Assembly: GCF_018130785.1 (NCBI RefSeq)
Contig: NZ_JAFCJT010000002.1
Coordinates: 372,001-436,000 of the forward strand
Origin: Bradyrhizobium liaoningense
GTDB lineage: Bacteria; Pseudomonadota; Alphaproteobacteria; Rhizobiales; Xanthobacteraceae
Direction of reading: 5' to 3'
DNA length: 64,000 bases
Position 1 is the stretch's first letter, and the number at the start of each line of letters is the position of its first letter. Positions 10,256 to 19,220 of the stretch are shown here, in pieces. Both the position numbers and the translations under genes were made by a program. The notes under the pieces were generated by a model. It was not told where the DNA came from and ran no database searches. It worked only from the letters and a program-made list of their open reading frames with translations.

Positions 10256-11644
10256 ATGCCAATTCAAGTGCTGATGCCCGCGTTGTCGCCCACGATGGAG
10301 AAGGGCAACCTTGCCAAGTGGCTGAAGAAAGAGGGCGAGACGATCAAGTCCGGCGACGTCATCGCCGAGATCGAGACCGACAAGGCGACGATGGAGGTCG
10401 AGGCGACCGACGAGGGGACGCTCGGCAAGATCCTGATCCCCGAGGGTACAGCCGACGTCGCGGTGAACACGCCGATCGCGACCATTCTCGCCGACGGCGA
10501 GAGCGCTGCTGATCTCGCCAAGGCGCCTGCGCCCGCCAAGCAGGAGAAGACCGCGGAGTCTGCGCCGCCCGCTGCTGCGAAAGCCGAGGCACCCGCGCCG
10601 AAGGCTGCGCCCGCACCGCAGGCCGTCGCCGAACCCGATCCCGAAGTGCCCGCCGGCACCGAGATGGTGACGCAGACCATCCGCGAAGCGCTGCGCGACG
10701 CGATGGCCGAAGAGATGCGCCGCGACGCCGACGTCTTCGTGATGGGCGAAGAGGTCGCCGAATACCAGGGCGCCTACAAGGTAACGCAGGGCCTGCTCCA
10801 GGAGTTCGGCGCCAAGCGCGTCATCGACACTCCGATCACCGAACACGGTTTTGCCGGCGTCGGCGTCGGTGCCGCCATGACCGGGCTGAAGCCGATCGTC
10901 GAGTTCATGACCTTCAATTTCGCCATGCAGGCGATCGACCAGATCATCAACTCGGCGGCCAAGACTCTGTACATGTCCGGCGGCCAAATGGGCTGCTCGA
11001 TCGTGTTCCGCGGGCCGAACGGTGCGGCTGCACGCGTCGCCGCCCAGCACAGCCAGGACTACTCGTCCTGGTATTCGAACATCCCGGGCCTGAAGGTCGT
11101 CGCGCCGTTCTCGGCCGCCGATTACAAGGGCCTGCTCAAGGCCGCGATCCGCGATCCCAACCCGGTGATCTTCCTCGAGAACGAGGTGTTGTACGGCCAC
11201 ACCGGCGAAGTGCCGAAGCTCGACGATTTCGTGATCCCGATCGGCAAGGCGCGCATCGTGCGCTCCGGCAGCCACGTCACCATCGTCTCCTGGTCGAACG
11301 GCATGACCTATGCGCTCAAGGCGGCCGACGAGCTCGCCAAAGAGGGCATCGAGGCCGAGGTGATCGACCTGCGCACGCTGCGCCCGATGGACACCGAGAC
11401 CATCATCAACTCCGTCAAGAAGACCGGCCGCGCCGTCACGGTGGAAGAGGGCTGGGCGCAGAGCGGCGTCGGCGCCGAGATCGCCGCCCGCATCATGGAA
11501 AACGCCTTCGACTATCTGGATGCGCCTGTGACACGCGTCTCCGGCAAGGACGTGCCGATGCCCTATGCCGCGAACCTGGAGAAGCTGGCGCTGCCCTCGG
11601 CGGCTGAAGTGGTCGAGGCCGCCAAAGCCGTCTGCTACAGGTAG
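10256..11644 (+). CDS. pdhB: Pyruvate dehydrogenase E1 component, beta subunit with N-terminal lipoyl domain
   Basis: 462 residues, longer than the 330 or so of a plain E1-beta, because residues 1-76 are a lipoyl domain (lipoylated Lys43 in [12 protein letters not shown]). An Ala/Pro linker follows (about 85-130), then the E1-beta transketolase-like domain ([48 protein letters not shown]). The hybrid E1-beta is characteristic of Alphaproteobacteria. Its lipoyl domain is nearly the same as that of PdhC in this window. It forms the E1 heterotetramer with PdhA. Confidence 0.97.
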   Translation: MPIQVLMPALSPTMEKGNLAKWLKKEGETIKSGDVIAEIETDKATMEVEATDEGTLGKILIPEGTADVAVNTPIATILADGESAADLAKAPAPAKQEKTAESAPPAAAKAEAPAPKAAPAPQAVAEPDPEVPAGTEMVTQTIREALRDAMAEEMRRDADVFVMGEEVAEYQGAYKVTQGLLQEFGAKRVIDTPITEHGFAGVGVGAAMTGLKPIVEFMTFNFAMQAIDQIINSAAKTLYMSGGQMGCSIVFRGPNGAAARVAAQHSQDYSSWYSNIPGLKVVAPFSAADYKGLLKAAIRDPNPVIFLENEVLYGHTGEVPKLDDFVIPIGKARIVRSGSHVTIVSWSNGMTYALKAADELAKEGIEAEVIDLRTLRPMDTETIINSVKKTGRAVTVEEGWAQSGVGAEIAARIMENAFDYLDAPVTRVSGKDVPMPYAANLEKLALPSAAEVVEAAKAVCYR

Positions 11645-11647
11645 ACC

Positions 11648-11950
11648 ATGGCGGGCCCGAAGGAGCAGCCACTGCCGCCCGACGTCATGACCCGCGAAGA
11701 TGCGGTCGAGATCCTGCGCGTGTTTGTGCTGGACGGCGGGCTGTCGATGGCGTTCCAGCGGGCCTTCGAGGAGCCCGACATGTGGGGCCTGCTGCTGGTC
11801 GATCTCGCCCGTCACGCCGCGCGCGCGTATGCGCGCGAGAGCGAATACACCGAGGAAGACGCGCTGAACCGGATCCTCGAGATGTTCCAGGCCGAGATCG
11901 AGCGTCCTACAGACACCGGCACCACGACGCCGCGCGGCAAGGGACACTGA
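11648..11950 (+). CDS. DUF5076 domain protein inside the pdh operon
   Basis: 100 residues, three bases after the pdhB stop. The sequence (PPDVMTREDAVEILRVFVLD, AFEEPDMWGLLLVDLARHAARAY) looks soluble and mostly helical. I recognise it as the DUF5076 family, whose function is unknown. Tight packing between pdhB and the deaminase gene (two bases to its GTG) implies translational coupling. There is no signal peptide or membrane segment. A role in assembling or regulating the complex is only a guess from position. Confidence 0.85.
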   Translation: MAGPKEQPLPPDVMTREDAVEILRVFVLDGGLSMAFQRAFEEPDMWGLLLVDLARHAARAYARESEYTEEDALNRILEMFQAEIERPTDTGTTTPRGKGH

Positions 11951-11952
11951 CC

Positions 11953-12405
11953 GTGGCGATCGAAGCCCATCATTTCGATTTCATGCTGGAGGCGATCCGC
12001 GAGGCGGAGGCTTCGATCGCGCAGGGCGGCCTGCCGATCGGCGCCGTGCTGACGCGCGGCAATGAGATCATCGCCCGCGGTCACAACAACCGCGTGCAGG
12101 AAAAGAACGTCATCCTGCACGGCGAGATGAGCTGCCTGCGCGAAGCCGGCGTGATCTCGTTCCACGACACCGTCATGTACACCACGCTGTCGCCATGCTC
12201 GATGTGCGCCGGCGCACTCGCTCTGTTCAAGGTCCAACTGGTGGTGATCGGGGAATCCGTCACCTTCCCGGGCTCCAAGGACATCCTCGACAAGTTCGGC
12301 ATCCCCTGGATCGATATTGCGGACGACCGCTCCATCACCATGATGAAGAACTGGCGTTCCAATCCTGCCAATGAGCGCCTGTGGCAGGGCGACATCGGCA
12401 ACTAA
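11953..12405 (+). CDS. Cytidine/cytosine deaminase-fold protein, yeast cytosine deaminase-like
   Basis: 150 residues from a GTG start two bases after the previous stop. Zinc ligands and catalytic Glu are visible as H56-G-E58 (ILHGEMS) and P81-C82-x-x-C85 (TLSPCSMCAGA). The pattern LHGE, YTTLSPCxMCxGA, VVIGE and the end WQGDIGN resembles fungal cytosine deaminase (FCY1) more than tRNA-adenosine deaminase TadA. The substrate is therefore probably a free pyrimidine base or related small ring, but this is inference; databases usually call such proteins 'nucleoside deaminase'. Its place in a pdh operon is unexplained. Confidence 0.88.
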   Translation: MAIEAHHFDFMLEAIREAEASIAQGGLPIGAVLTRGNEIIARGHNNRVQEKNVILHGEMSCLREAGVISFHDTVMYTTLSPCSMCAGALALFKVQLVVIGESVTFPGSKDILDKFGIPWIDIADDRSITMMKNWRSNPANERLWQGDIGN

Positions 12406-12440
12406 ACCTGGTCTGTTCGTCTTCGCTTTTGGAGACGACG

Positions 12441-12452
12441 TTTTGCAAAGTT
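12441..12452. promoter_or_regulatory. TTTTGCAAAGTT box upstream of pdhC
   Basis: Exact copy of the 12-mer at 9078, in the 62-base gap before the pdhC ATG (12468). It suggests a second, internal control point in the operon, responding to the same factor as the pdhA promoter. Confidence 0.45.
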
Positions 12453-12467
12453 CTTCTTGAGGTCAGC

Positions 12468-13817
12468 ATGCCCATCAACATCCTGATGCCCGCTCTCTCG
12501 CCGACGATGGAGAAGGGCAACCTCGCCAAGTGGCTGAAGAAGGAAGGCGACAAGGTCAAGTCCGGCGACGTCATCGCCGAGATCGAGACCGACAAGGCCA
12601 CCATGGAGGTCGAGGCCATCGACGAAGGCACGATTGCCAAGATCCTCGTGCCCGAGGGGACGCAGGACGTCCCGGTCAACGACGTGATCGCGGTGCTGGC
12701 CGGCGAGGGCGAGGACGTGAAGGCGGCTGGTGCCGCGAAGCCCAGTGCCTCGGCTGCGCCCCCGAAAGCCGCCGAGGCTCCCGCTGCTGCGCCGGCGCCC
12801 GCACCTGCAGCGCCCAAGGCCGCTCCGCCCCCCGCCGCCGCACCAGCGCCGCAGCCTGCCGCACCAGCCGCGCAGAGCAACGGCCATGGCGGCCGCGTGT
12901 TCTCATCGCCGCTCGCGCGCCGTCTCGCCAAGGACGCCGGCATCGATGTGTCGATGGTGACAGGTACCGGCCCGCACGGTCGTGTCGTCGCGCGCGACGT
13001 CGAGCAGGCCAAGTCCGGCAAGGGCCTGAAGGCGCCTGCCGCTGCGCCGTCCGGCGCGCCCTCGATCGCGCCGACCATGTCGGACAAGCAGATCCTGTCG
13101 CTGTTCGAGCCCGGCTCCTACGACATCGTCCCGCATGACGGCATGCGCCGCACGATTGCGCAGCGCCTGACCGCGTCGATCCAGAACGTCCCGCACTTCT
13201 ATCTGACCATCGACTGCGACATCGGCAAGCTGCTCGCCGCGCGCGAGGAGATCAATGCGGCTGCTCCCAAGGACAAGGAGAAGAAGCCGCTCTACAAGAT
13301 CTCGGTCAACGACTTCGTCATCAAGGCGATGGCCGTTGCGCTCCAGAAGATCCCGAACTGCAATGTGAGCTGGACCGAGTCCGGCATGGTCAAGCACCAT
13401 CATTCCGACGTCGGCGTCGCCGTGGCGATGCCGGGCGGCCTGATCACGCCGATCATCCGCAAGGCCGAGACCAAGACGCTCTCCACCATCTCCAATGAGA
13501 TGAAGGATTTCGCCTCACGCGCCCGCTCGCGCAAGCTGAAGCCCGAGGAATACCAGGGCGGCACCACGGCCGTCTCCAACCTCGGCATGTTCGGCATCAG
13601 CCACTTCACCGCCGTGATCAACCCGCCGCACGCGACGATCCTCGCGGTCGGCACCAGCGAGGAGCGCCCCGTGGTGCGCGGCGGCAAGATCGAGATCGCG
13701 CACATGATGAGCGTGACGCTCTCGTGCGATCACCGCGCCATCGACGGCGCGCTCGGCGCCGAGCTGATCGGCGCATTCAAGCAGCTGATCGAAAATCCCG
13801 TCATGATGATGGTCTGA
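12468..13817 (+). CDS. pdhC: Dihydrolipoamide acetyltransferase (PDH E2)
   Basis: 449 residues. Lipoyl domain at 1-76 (lipoylated Lys43 in [10 protein letters not shown]), a long Ala/Pro linker, the peripheral-subunit-binding domain (VFSSPLARRLAKDAGID ... GPHGRVVARDVE) and the catalytic acyltransferase core ending in SCDHRAIDGALGAEL, where the His is catalytic. It forms the core of the pyruvate dehydrogenase complex, transferring acetyl to CoA. The start is ATG 12468 (MPINILMPALSP), because the lipoyl domain begins there; earlier in-frame codons lie in the control region. Confidence 0.97.
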   Translation: MPINILMPALSPTMEKGNLAKWLKKEGDKVKSGDVIAEIETDKATMEVEAIDEGTIAKILVPEGTQDVPVNDVIAVLAGEGEDVKAAGAAKPSASAAPPKAAEAPAAAPAPAPAAPKAAPPPAAAPAPQPAAPAAQSNGHGGRVFSSPLARRLAKDAGIDVSMVTGTGPHGRVVARDVEQAKSGKGLKAPAAAPSGAPSIAPTMSDKQILSLFEPGSYDIVPHDGMRRTIAQRLTASIQNVPHFYLTIDCDIGKLLAAREEINAAAPKDKEKKPLYKISVNDFVIKAMAVALQKIPNCNVSWTESGMVKHHHSDVGVAVAMPGGLITPIIRKAETKTLSTISNEMKDFASRARSRKLKPEEYQGGTTAVSNLGMFGISHFTAVINPPHATILAVGTSEERPVVRGGKIEIAHMMSVTLSCDHRAIDGALGAELIGAFKQLIENPVMMMV

Positions 13818-13825
13818 GATGGCGC

Positions 13826-14059
13826 ATGACGACGCGCTGGCCCTGGATCTCGATGCTGATCTCGCTGGTCGCGACGCTCAGCCCGCTCGGCCGCGACATC
13901 GTTGTATCAGCCTTCTTCGCCGGTGAAGCGCTGTCGCGCAACATCTGGGCGCCGATCGCGCTCACCATCTTCGCCGTCATGGCGGCGGTCATTCTCCTGG
14001 AATGGCTGATCAGAACCTACATCCTCAATCGCCGCGCCCGCGGCGCAACGACCGCTTGA
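13826..14059 (+). CDS. Small two-helix membrane protein between pdhC and lpdA
   Basis: 77 residues from ATG 13826, nine bases after the pdhC stop and 17 bases before lpdA. Two hydrophobic segments are visible (about residues 5-22 and 35-60, the second containing IALTIFAVMAAVILLEWLI), with an Arg-rich tail. No family recognised. The codon use is ordinary and the frame is conserved in spacing with the operon, so I take it as a real gene. It may be an inner-membrane protein co-expressed with the complex. Confidence 0.7.
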   Translation: MTTRWPWISMLISLVATLSPLGRDIVVSAFFAGEALSRNIWAPIALTIFAVMAAVILLEWLIRTYILNRRARGATTA

Positions 14060-14076
14060 GTTGAACGGGAGCCGCC

Positions 14077-15498
14077 ATGGCCGATACATCCTTCGACGTC
14101 ATCATCATCGGCTCCGGGCCCGGCGGCTATGTCACCGCGATCCGCGCCGCCCAGCTCGGCTTCAAGGTCGCGATCGTCGAAAAATCCTATCTCGGCGGCA
14201 TTTGCCTGAACTGGGGCTGCATCCCGACCAAGGCGCTCTTACGCTCCGCCGAGATCTACCACTACATGCAGCACGCCAAGGATTACGGACTGTCGGCCGA
14301 GAAGGTCTCGTTCGATCCGAAGGCCGTGGTGCAGCGTTCGCGCGGCGTTTCGAAGCGGCTCAACGACGGCGTCGGCTTCCTGATGAAAAAAAACAAGGTC
14401 AGCGTGATCTGGGGCGCGGCATCGATCGACGCGCCCGGCAAGGTCACCGTGAAGAAGTCCGACGTCGAGGGGCCCAAGGGCGCGCTGGGCGAGGGGAGCT
14501 ATCAGGCCAAGCACATCATCGTTGCGACCGGCGCGCGGCCGCGCGTGCTGCCGGGCCTCGAGCCCGACAAGAAGCTGATCTGGACCTACTTCGAGGCGAT
14601 GGTGCCGGAGCGGATGCCGAAATCGCTGCTGGTCGTCGGCTCTGGCGCGATCGGCATCGAGTTCGCGTCGTTCTTCCATACCATGGGCTCCGACGTCACC
14701 GTGGTCGAGGTGCTGCCGCAGATCCTGCCCGTCGAGGATGCGGAGATCGCCGGCCTTGCCCGAAAGCGCTTCGAGAAGATGGGCATCAAGATCATGTCCT
14801 CGACCAAGGTCACGAAACTCGAGAAGAAGGCCGACAGCGTCGTCGCCACCATCGACGACGGCAAGGGCAAGCCTGTCACCACCGAGTTCGAGCGGGTGAT
14901 CTCTGCGGTCGGCGTCGTCGGCAACATCGAGAATCTCGGCCTCGAAAAGCTCGGCGTGAAGACTGACCGTGGCTGCATCGTCATCGACGGCTACGGCAAG
15001 ACCAATGTTCCGGGCATCTACGCCATCGGCGACGTCGCCGGTCCCCCGATGCTGGCGCACAAGGCCGAGCATGAGGGCGTGATCTGCGTCGAGGCCATCA
15101 AGGGCCTGCATCCGCATCCCATGGACAAGAACATGATCCCGGGCTGCACCTATTGCCAGCCGCAAGTGGCCTCCGTCGGCCTCACCGAAGCCAAGGCCAG
15201 GGAGAGCGGCCGAGAGATCCGCGTCGGCCGTTTCCCGTTCGTTGGCAACGGCAAGGCGATCGCGCTGGGCGAGGATCAGGGCCTGGTCAAGGTCATCTTC
15301 GACAAGAAGACCGGCCAGCTTCTCGGCGCCCATATGGTCGGCGCGGAGGTCACCGAGCTGATTCAGGGCTACGTCGTCGCCATGAATCTGGAGACGACGG
15401 AAGAAGAGTTGATGCACACGGTCTTCCCGCATCCGACCCTGTCGGAAATGATGAAGGAAGCTGTGCTGGATGCCTATGGAAGGGTTTTGAATATTTGA
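14077..15498 (+). CDS. lpdA: Dihydrolipoyl dehydrogenase (PDH E3)
   Basis: 473 residues. FAD-binding GSGPGGYVTAIRAAQLG, the redox disulphide GGICLNWGCIPTKA, the NAD-binding GSGAIGIEFASFF, the second FAD motif GIYAIGDVAGPPMLAHKAEHEG and the C-terminal His-Glu HPHPTLSEMM are all present. It reoxidises dihydrolipoyl-E2 with NAD+. As the last pdh gene of the operon it is probably the dedicated E3, although it could also serve other 2-oxoacid dehydrogenases. Confidence 0.97.
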   Translation: MADTSFDVIIIGSGPGGYVTAIRAAQLGFKVAIVEKSYLGGICLNWGCIPTKALLRSAEIYHYMQHAKDYGLSAEKVSFDPKAVVQRSRGVSKRLNDGVGFLMKKNKVSVIWGAASIDAPGKVTVKKSDVEGPKGALGEGSYQAKHIIVATGARPRVLPGLEPDKKLIWTYFEAMVPERMPKSLLVVGSGAIGIEFASFFHTMGSDVTVVEVLPQILPVEDAEIAGLARKRFEKMGIKIMSSTKVTKLEKKADSVVATIDDGKGKPVTTEFERVISAVGVVGNIENLGLEKLGVKTDRGCIVIDGYGKTNVPGIYAIGDVAGPPMLAHKAEHEGVICVEAIKGLHPHPMDKNMIPGCTYCQPQVASVGLTEAKARESGREIRVGRFPFVGNGKAIALGEDQGLVKVIFDKKTGQLLGAHMVGAEVTELIQGYVVAMNLETTEEELMHTVFPHPTLSEMMKEAVLDAYGRVLNI

Positions 15499-15523
15499 CG
15501 ATTGGACGGCGGCGCTGTTGGTT

Positions 15524-15634
15524 CCGTCATCCTGAGGTGCTCGCGCAGCGAGCCTCGAAGGATGAACGGCCGAGAGGCAGCCGGGCTCGTCGCCCTTCGA
15601 GGCCTCCGCTTCGCTCCGGCACCTCAGGGTGACG
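15524..15634. repeat. Dispersed palindrome after lpdA
   Basis: CGTCATCCTGAGGTGC at the left and GCACCTCAGGGTGACG at the right are inverted copies about 80 bases apart, with further internal pairing (TCGAAGG / CCTTCGA). It lies between lpdA and the threonine synthase gene and probably forms the end hairpin of the pdh transcript. Confidence 0.8.
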
Positions 15635-15674
15635 AGTCAGATACTGAACACAGAATAACAAAAGGGATGAACCC

Positions 15675-16916
15675 ATGCACGACAACGACAATTTGACCAT
15701 CGAACGCCCGACCTTCGTCACCCATCTCGAATGCGCGATGGAAGGTGATCATTACGCCGCCGACCAGGTCCACAATCTCTCCAAGGCCGGTAAGCCGCTG
15801 CTGGTGCGCTACGACCTCGCTGGTGTGAAGAAGGCGCTGACCAAGGATGCGCTTGCTCAGCGTCCTGGCGACATGTGGCGCTACCGCGAGCTCTTGCCCG
15901 TGCGCAAATGCAAGGACATCGTCTCGCTCGGCGAGGTCACGACGCCGCTGATCCGGCTGCCGAAGCTCGGCGCCAGGCTTGGCGGCGGCGAGATCATCGT
16001 GAAGGACGAGGGGCGGCTGCCGACCGGCTCGTTCAAGGCGCGGGGCCTCGTGATGGCGGTGTCGATGGGCAAAGCGCTCGGCATCAAGCACATGGCGATG
16101 CCCACCAACGGCAATGCCGGTGCGGCGCTCGCGGCCTACGCGACCTCCTGCGGCATCAAGACCACGATCTTCTGCCCGGCCGACACGCCCGAGGTGAACG
16201 TCAGCGAGATCGAGCTTCAGGGCGCGACCGTCTATCGCGTCAACGGCTATATCGATGATTGCGGCAAGATAGTCGGCGAAGGCAAGGCAAAGGTCGGCTG
16301 GTTCGACACGTCCACGCTCAAGGAGCCGTACCGCATCGAGGGCAAGAAGACGATGGGCCTGGAGCTCGCCGAGCAGCTCGGCTGGGACGTGCCCGACGTG
16401 ATCTTCTATCCGACCGGCGGCGGCACCGGCCTGATCGGTATGTGGAAGGCTTTCGACGAGCTGGAGAAGATCGGATTCATCGGCTCCAAGCGCCCGCGCA
16501 TGGTCGCGGTGCAGGCGTCGGGCTGCGCGCCGATGGTGCGGGCCTATGACGCCGGCACCGAGCATGCGACGCGCTGGGAGGACGCCCACACCATCGCCTC
16601 CGGCATCCGCGTGCCGCAGGCGATCGGCGATTTCCTGATCCTGCGCGCGGTGCGCGAGAGCAAGGGTTTTGCCATCGCGGTCGACGACGACAAGATCTCG
16701 TCGGCGCTCAACGAAGTCGCGCGCGAGGAGGGGCTGCTGCTGTGCCCCGAGGGCGCCGCGACCTACGCCGCGTACAAGGACAGCCTCGCCGACGGCCGCG
16801 TCAGCAAGACCGACCGCGTGATGCTGTTCAACTGCGCGACCGGCCTGAAGTACCCGCTGCCGCCGGTCACCCGCACGCTCGATCGCCACAAGCCGATCGA
16901 CTACACGCAGTTCTAA
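15675..16916 (+). CDS. Threonine synthase (PLP-dependent)
   Basis: 413 residues, fold type II PLP enzyme. The PLP lysine lies in PTGSFKARGL, the substrate-phosphate/Asn site in PTNGNAGAALAAYA, and the PLP-phosphate Gly loop in YPTGGGTGLIGMW. The N-terminal THLECAMEGDHYAADQ fits the class of threonine synthases that begin with a short Cys-containing strand. It converts O-phosphohomoserine to threonine. A related threonine dehydratase or diaminopropionate-lyase-like activity cannot be excluded. ThrC proper may be encoded elsewhere in the genome, so no symbol is given. Confidence 0.82.
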   Translation: MHDNDNLTIERPTFVTHLECAMEGDHYAADQVHNLSKAGKPLLVRYDLAGVKKALTKDALAQRPGDMWRYRELLPVRKCKDIVSLGEVTTPLIRLPKLGARLGGGEIIVKDEGRLPTGSFKARGLVMAVSMGKALGIKHMAMPTNGNAGAALAAYATSCGIKTTIFCPADTPEVNVSEIELQGATVYRVNGYIDDCGKIVGEGKAKVGWFDTSTLKEPYRIEGKKTMGLELAEQLGWDVPDVIFYPTGGGTGLIGMWKAFDELEKIGFIGSKRPRMVAVQASGCAPMVRAYDAGTEHATRWEDAHTIASGIRVPQAIGDFLILRAVRESKGFAIAVDDDKISSALNEVAREEGLLLCPEGAATYAAYKDSLADGRVSKTDRVMLFNCATGLKYPLPPVTRTLDRHKPIDYTQF

Positions 16917-16930
16917 GCAGGACCGGGCAG

Positions 16931-16955
16931 CTGGAGCGCGATGGTCGCGCTCCAG
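16931..16955 (+). terminator. Terminator-like hairpin after threonine synthase
   Basis: CTGGAGCGCGA and TCGCGCTCCAG form a perfect 11-bp stem around TGG, 14 bases after the stop. No T-run follows, so it may be a weak or Rho-assisted terminator, or an mRNA-stabilising hairpin before the next gene. Confidence 0.55.
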
Positions 16956-17041
16956 CGCGTCATTTCGCCTCTTCACGAACGATCCCTCTTCCCGTACGCG
17001 GGGAGGGCAACAATAAAAATGACATCGCTGGGGAGAAGACA

Positions 17042-18013
17042 ATGAAGAAGGCCATCTGGGCCGGGCTGATCGGTATTCTCGTTGCTAGCGCCGCCGCGCA
17101 GGCCGACGACTATCCCTCGCATCCCATCACCATCATCGTTCCCTTCGCCGCCGGCGGCCCGTCGGACGCGATGGCGCGCGTGCTCGCCGAGCGCATGCGG
17201 GTGACGCTCGGCCAGCCGCTCGTGATCGAGAATGTCACCGGCGCGGGCGGCTCGATCGGCGTCGGTCGCGCCGTGCAATCGCCGCCGGACGGCTACACGA
17301 TCTCCTTCGGTCATCTCGGCACCCATGTTGCCAACGGCGCCGTCTACAAGCTCAAATACGACCTCGTCGCCGATCTCGAGCCGGTGGTGCTGCTGCCGAG
17401 CAATCCGATGATCGTCGTCAGCAAGAACGCGGTGCCCGCGACCTCGCTGAAGGAGCTCATCGAGTGGCTGAAGTCGCGGCCGTCGCCGCCGACCGCCGGC
17501 ACCGCCGGCGCAGGCTCCGGCAGCCATATCGCCGGTGTCTATTTCGAGAGCGTCAGCGGCATCAAGCTGCAATATGTGCCGTATCGCGGCACGGCTCCCG
17601 CGCTGAACGATCTCATCGCCGGCCAGATCGACGTCATCATCGATCAGACCTCCAACTCCATCAACCAGGTCCGCGCCGGCACGATCCGCGCCTACGCCAT
17701 CACCGACGACAAGCGGCTCTCGTCGGCGCCGGACATTCCGACGGCAGCCGAGGCGGGGCTGAAAGGCTTCAACATGACGTTGTGGTCGGGCCTGTGGGTG
17801 CCGAAGGGCACGCCGAAGGAGATCGTCACCAAGCTCAATGCGGCCGCGGTGGAAGCGTTGAACGATCCCGCCGTGAAGAAGCAGCTCGAGAGCCAGGGCC
17901 TCGAGATGACGCCCAAGGATCAGCTCACGCCCGAAGCGCTCGGCGCCCGCCAGAAGGCGGAAATCGCAAAATGGTGGCCGATTATCAAGGCCGCCAACAT
18001 CAAGGTGGATTGA
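17042..18013 (+). CDS. Bug/TctC-family periplasmic solute-binding protein
   Basis: 323 residues with a Sec signal peptide (KKAIWAGLIGILVASAAAQA, then DDYPSHPITIIVPFAAGGPSD). The IIVPFAAGGPSDAMAR start, VIENVTGAGGSIG and DGYTISFGHLGTH segments are diagnostic of the Bordetella uptake gene (Bug) family, which binds carboxylates or aromatic acids for tripartite tricarboxylate transporters. No TctA/TctB membrane genes are adjacent, so this is an orphan binding protein with unknown ligand. The start is ATG 17042, at the signal-peptide boundary. Confidence 0.92.
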   Translation: MKKAIWAGLIGILVASAAAQADDYPSHPITIIVPFAAGGPSDAMARVLAERMRVTLGQPLVIENVTGAGGSIGVGRAVQSPPDGYTISFGHLGTHVANGAVYKLKYDLVADLEPVVLLPSNPMIVVSKNAVPATSLKELIEWLKSRPSPPTAGTAGAGSGSHIAGVYFESVSGIKLQYVPYRGTAPALNDLIAGQIDVIIDQTSNSINQVRAGTIRAYAITDDKRLSSAPDIPTAAEAGLKGFNMTLWSGLWVPKGTPKEIVTKLNAAAVEALNDPAVKKQLESQGLEMTPKDQLTPEALGARQKAEIAKWWPIIKAANIKVD

Positions 18014-18081
18014 GCGCCTCGCCGCGGCCGCAACGCGGAGTGTCTGGCCGTCAGGAGCGGGCGGGACTCCGCGCCGCCGCA

Positions 18082-18468
18082 TCACATCGTGGCGCCACCG
18101 GGGCCCGACAGCGCCGATTCCAGGCATTGAATCAGGGTTGGCGTTGAAAACGGCTTGGCGAGAAAGCAGGTCGCGCCGGCCTTCAGCGCGCGGTCGCGCA
18201 CGGCGTCGTCGGGAAAAGCCGTCATGAAGATGAAGGGCGTGATGCGCCCGAGGCCGCGCATATGCGTCAACAGCTCGACGCCGCTCATGGCCGACATCTG
18301 TACGTCCGCGATCACGCAGGAGGTTGCGTCCAGTTCGGCGGATTGAAGAAATTCGTGAGCGGAACCAAAGGTGTAGACCGTATATCCTCGCGACGTCAGG
18401 AGGTTGTTCGTCGCAAGCCGAACGGAGGGATCATCATCAATGACGGAAATGATCGAAGGTACTGGCAA
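18082..18468 (-). CDS. Single-domain response regulator
   Basis: 128 residues, one receiver domain: acidic pocket IDDDPSV at 10-16, phospho-acceptor Asp55 in VIADVQMSAMSGVELL, MTAF, and Lys in FLAKPFST. It has no output domain, so it probably acts by protein contact or as a phosphate sink. I prefer the TTG at 18468 because AGGAG lies eight bases upstream and the receiver begins at once; an in-frame ATG at 18552 would add 28 unconserved-looking residues. It is the last gene of a kinase/FixJ-like/receiver transcript. Confidence 0.85.
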   Translation of the reverse strand: MPVPSIISVIDDDPSVRLATNNLLTSRGYTVYTFGSAHEFLQSAELDATSCVIADVQMSAMSGVELLTHMRGLGRITPFIFMTAFPDDAVRDRALKAGATCFLAKPFSTPTLIQCLESALSGPGGATM

Positions 18469-18554
18469 TATGATCGCTCCTGAACGGGGCGCCGCCGGCC
18501 GCAGTTCAGCCGCCTCCGGAAAGTGGGCCTCCGGAGCGAGATTGGAAAGCATAC

Positions 18555-19220
18555 TTAGGTTTGCAGGTGACCCCTATTGCGCGGGATTCCGAGCGCGTCG
18601 GTCATTCTGACGAGATCGGCCAACGACTTCGCCTCCATTTTCCGCATGATCTGCCCGCGATAGATCTTCACGGTGATCTCGGCCAATCCGAGCTCGGCGG
18701 CGACCTGTTTGTTCATCAGGCCGGATGCAACCAGGACGAGGACGTCGCGCTCGCGCGCTGTCAGCCCCTCGAAGCGGGATCGCACGCCTGAGATCGACTT
18801 CTCGGCATCGCGCCGCTTGCGATCCCGTTCGATCGCCGCCTGCACAGCATCCAGCATGTCCTGATCGCGCACCGGCTTGGTCAGGAAATCGACGGCACCG
18901 CTCTTCATGGCTCTCACGGTCATGGGAATATCGCCATGACCGGTGATGAAGATAATGGGCGTGTGAATATTGGCCTTGGCGAGGTCCGCCTGGAGATCGA
19001 GGCCGCTCGAGCCTGGCAGGCGGATGTCGAGCACAAGGCAACTGGGGACCGCAGGCGGTTTGGCCTCCATGATCTCCGCCGCTGAACTGAAAGCCTCGAC
19101 CTTGAGGCCGACCGATTGAAAGAGATTGGTGAGTGCGCGGCGCATCGACGGATCATCATCGACGATCAGGACGATCGGATCACCGGCGCTCGCCTGCGCC
19201 TGCTTGGCATGGTCGGTCAC
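18555..19220 (-). CDS. FixJ-family two-component response regulator
   Basis: 221 residues. Receiver domain ([11 protein letters not shown], Asp65 in [36 protein letters not shown]), where GHGDIPM..RAMK.GA.DFL.KP is the FixJ/NodW-type signature. The C-terminal LuxR/GerE helix-turn-helix is [20 protein letters not shown] ... [16 protein letters not shown]. The ATG overlaps the stop of the kinase gene by four bases, so the pair is translationally coupled and almost certainly cognate. Confidence 0.93.
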   Translation of the reverse strand: MTDHAKQAQASAGDPIVLIVDDDPSMRRALTNLFQSVGLKVEAFSSAAEIMEAKPPAVPSCLVLDIRLPGSSGLDLQADLAKANIHTPIIFITGHGDIPMTVRAMKSGAVDFLTKPVRDQDMLDAVQAAIERDRKRRDAEKSISGVRSRFEGLTARERDVLVLVASGLMNKQVAAELGLAEITVKIYRGQIMRKMEAKSLADLVRMTDALGIPRNRGHLQT

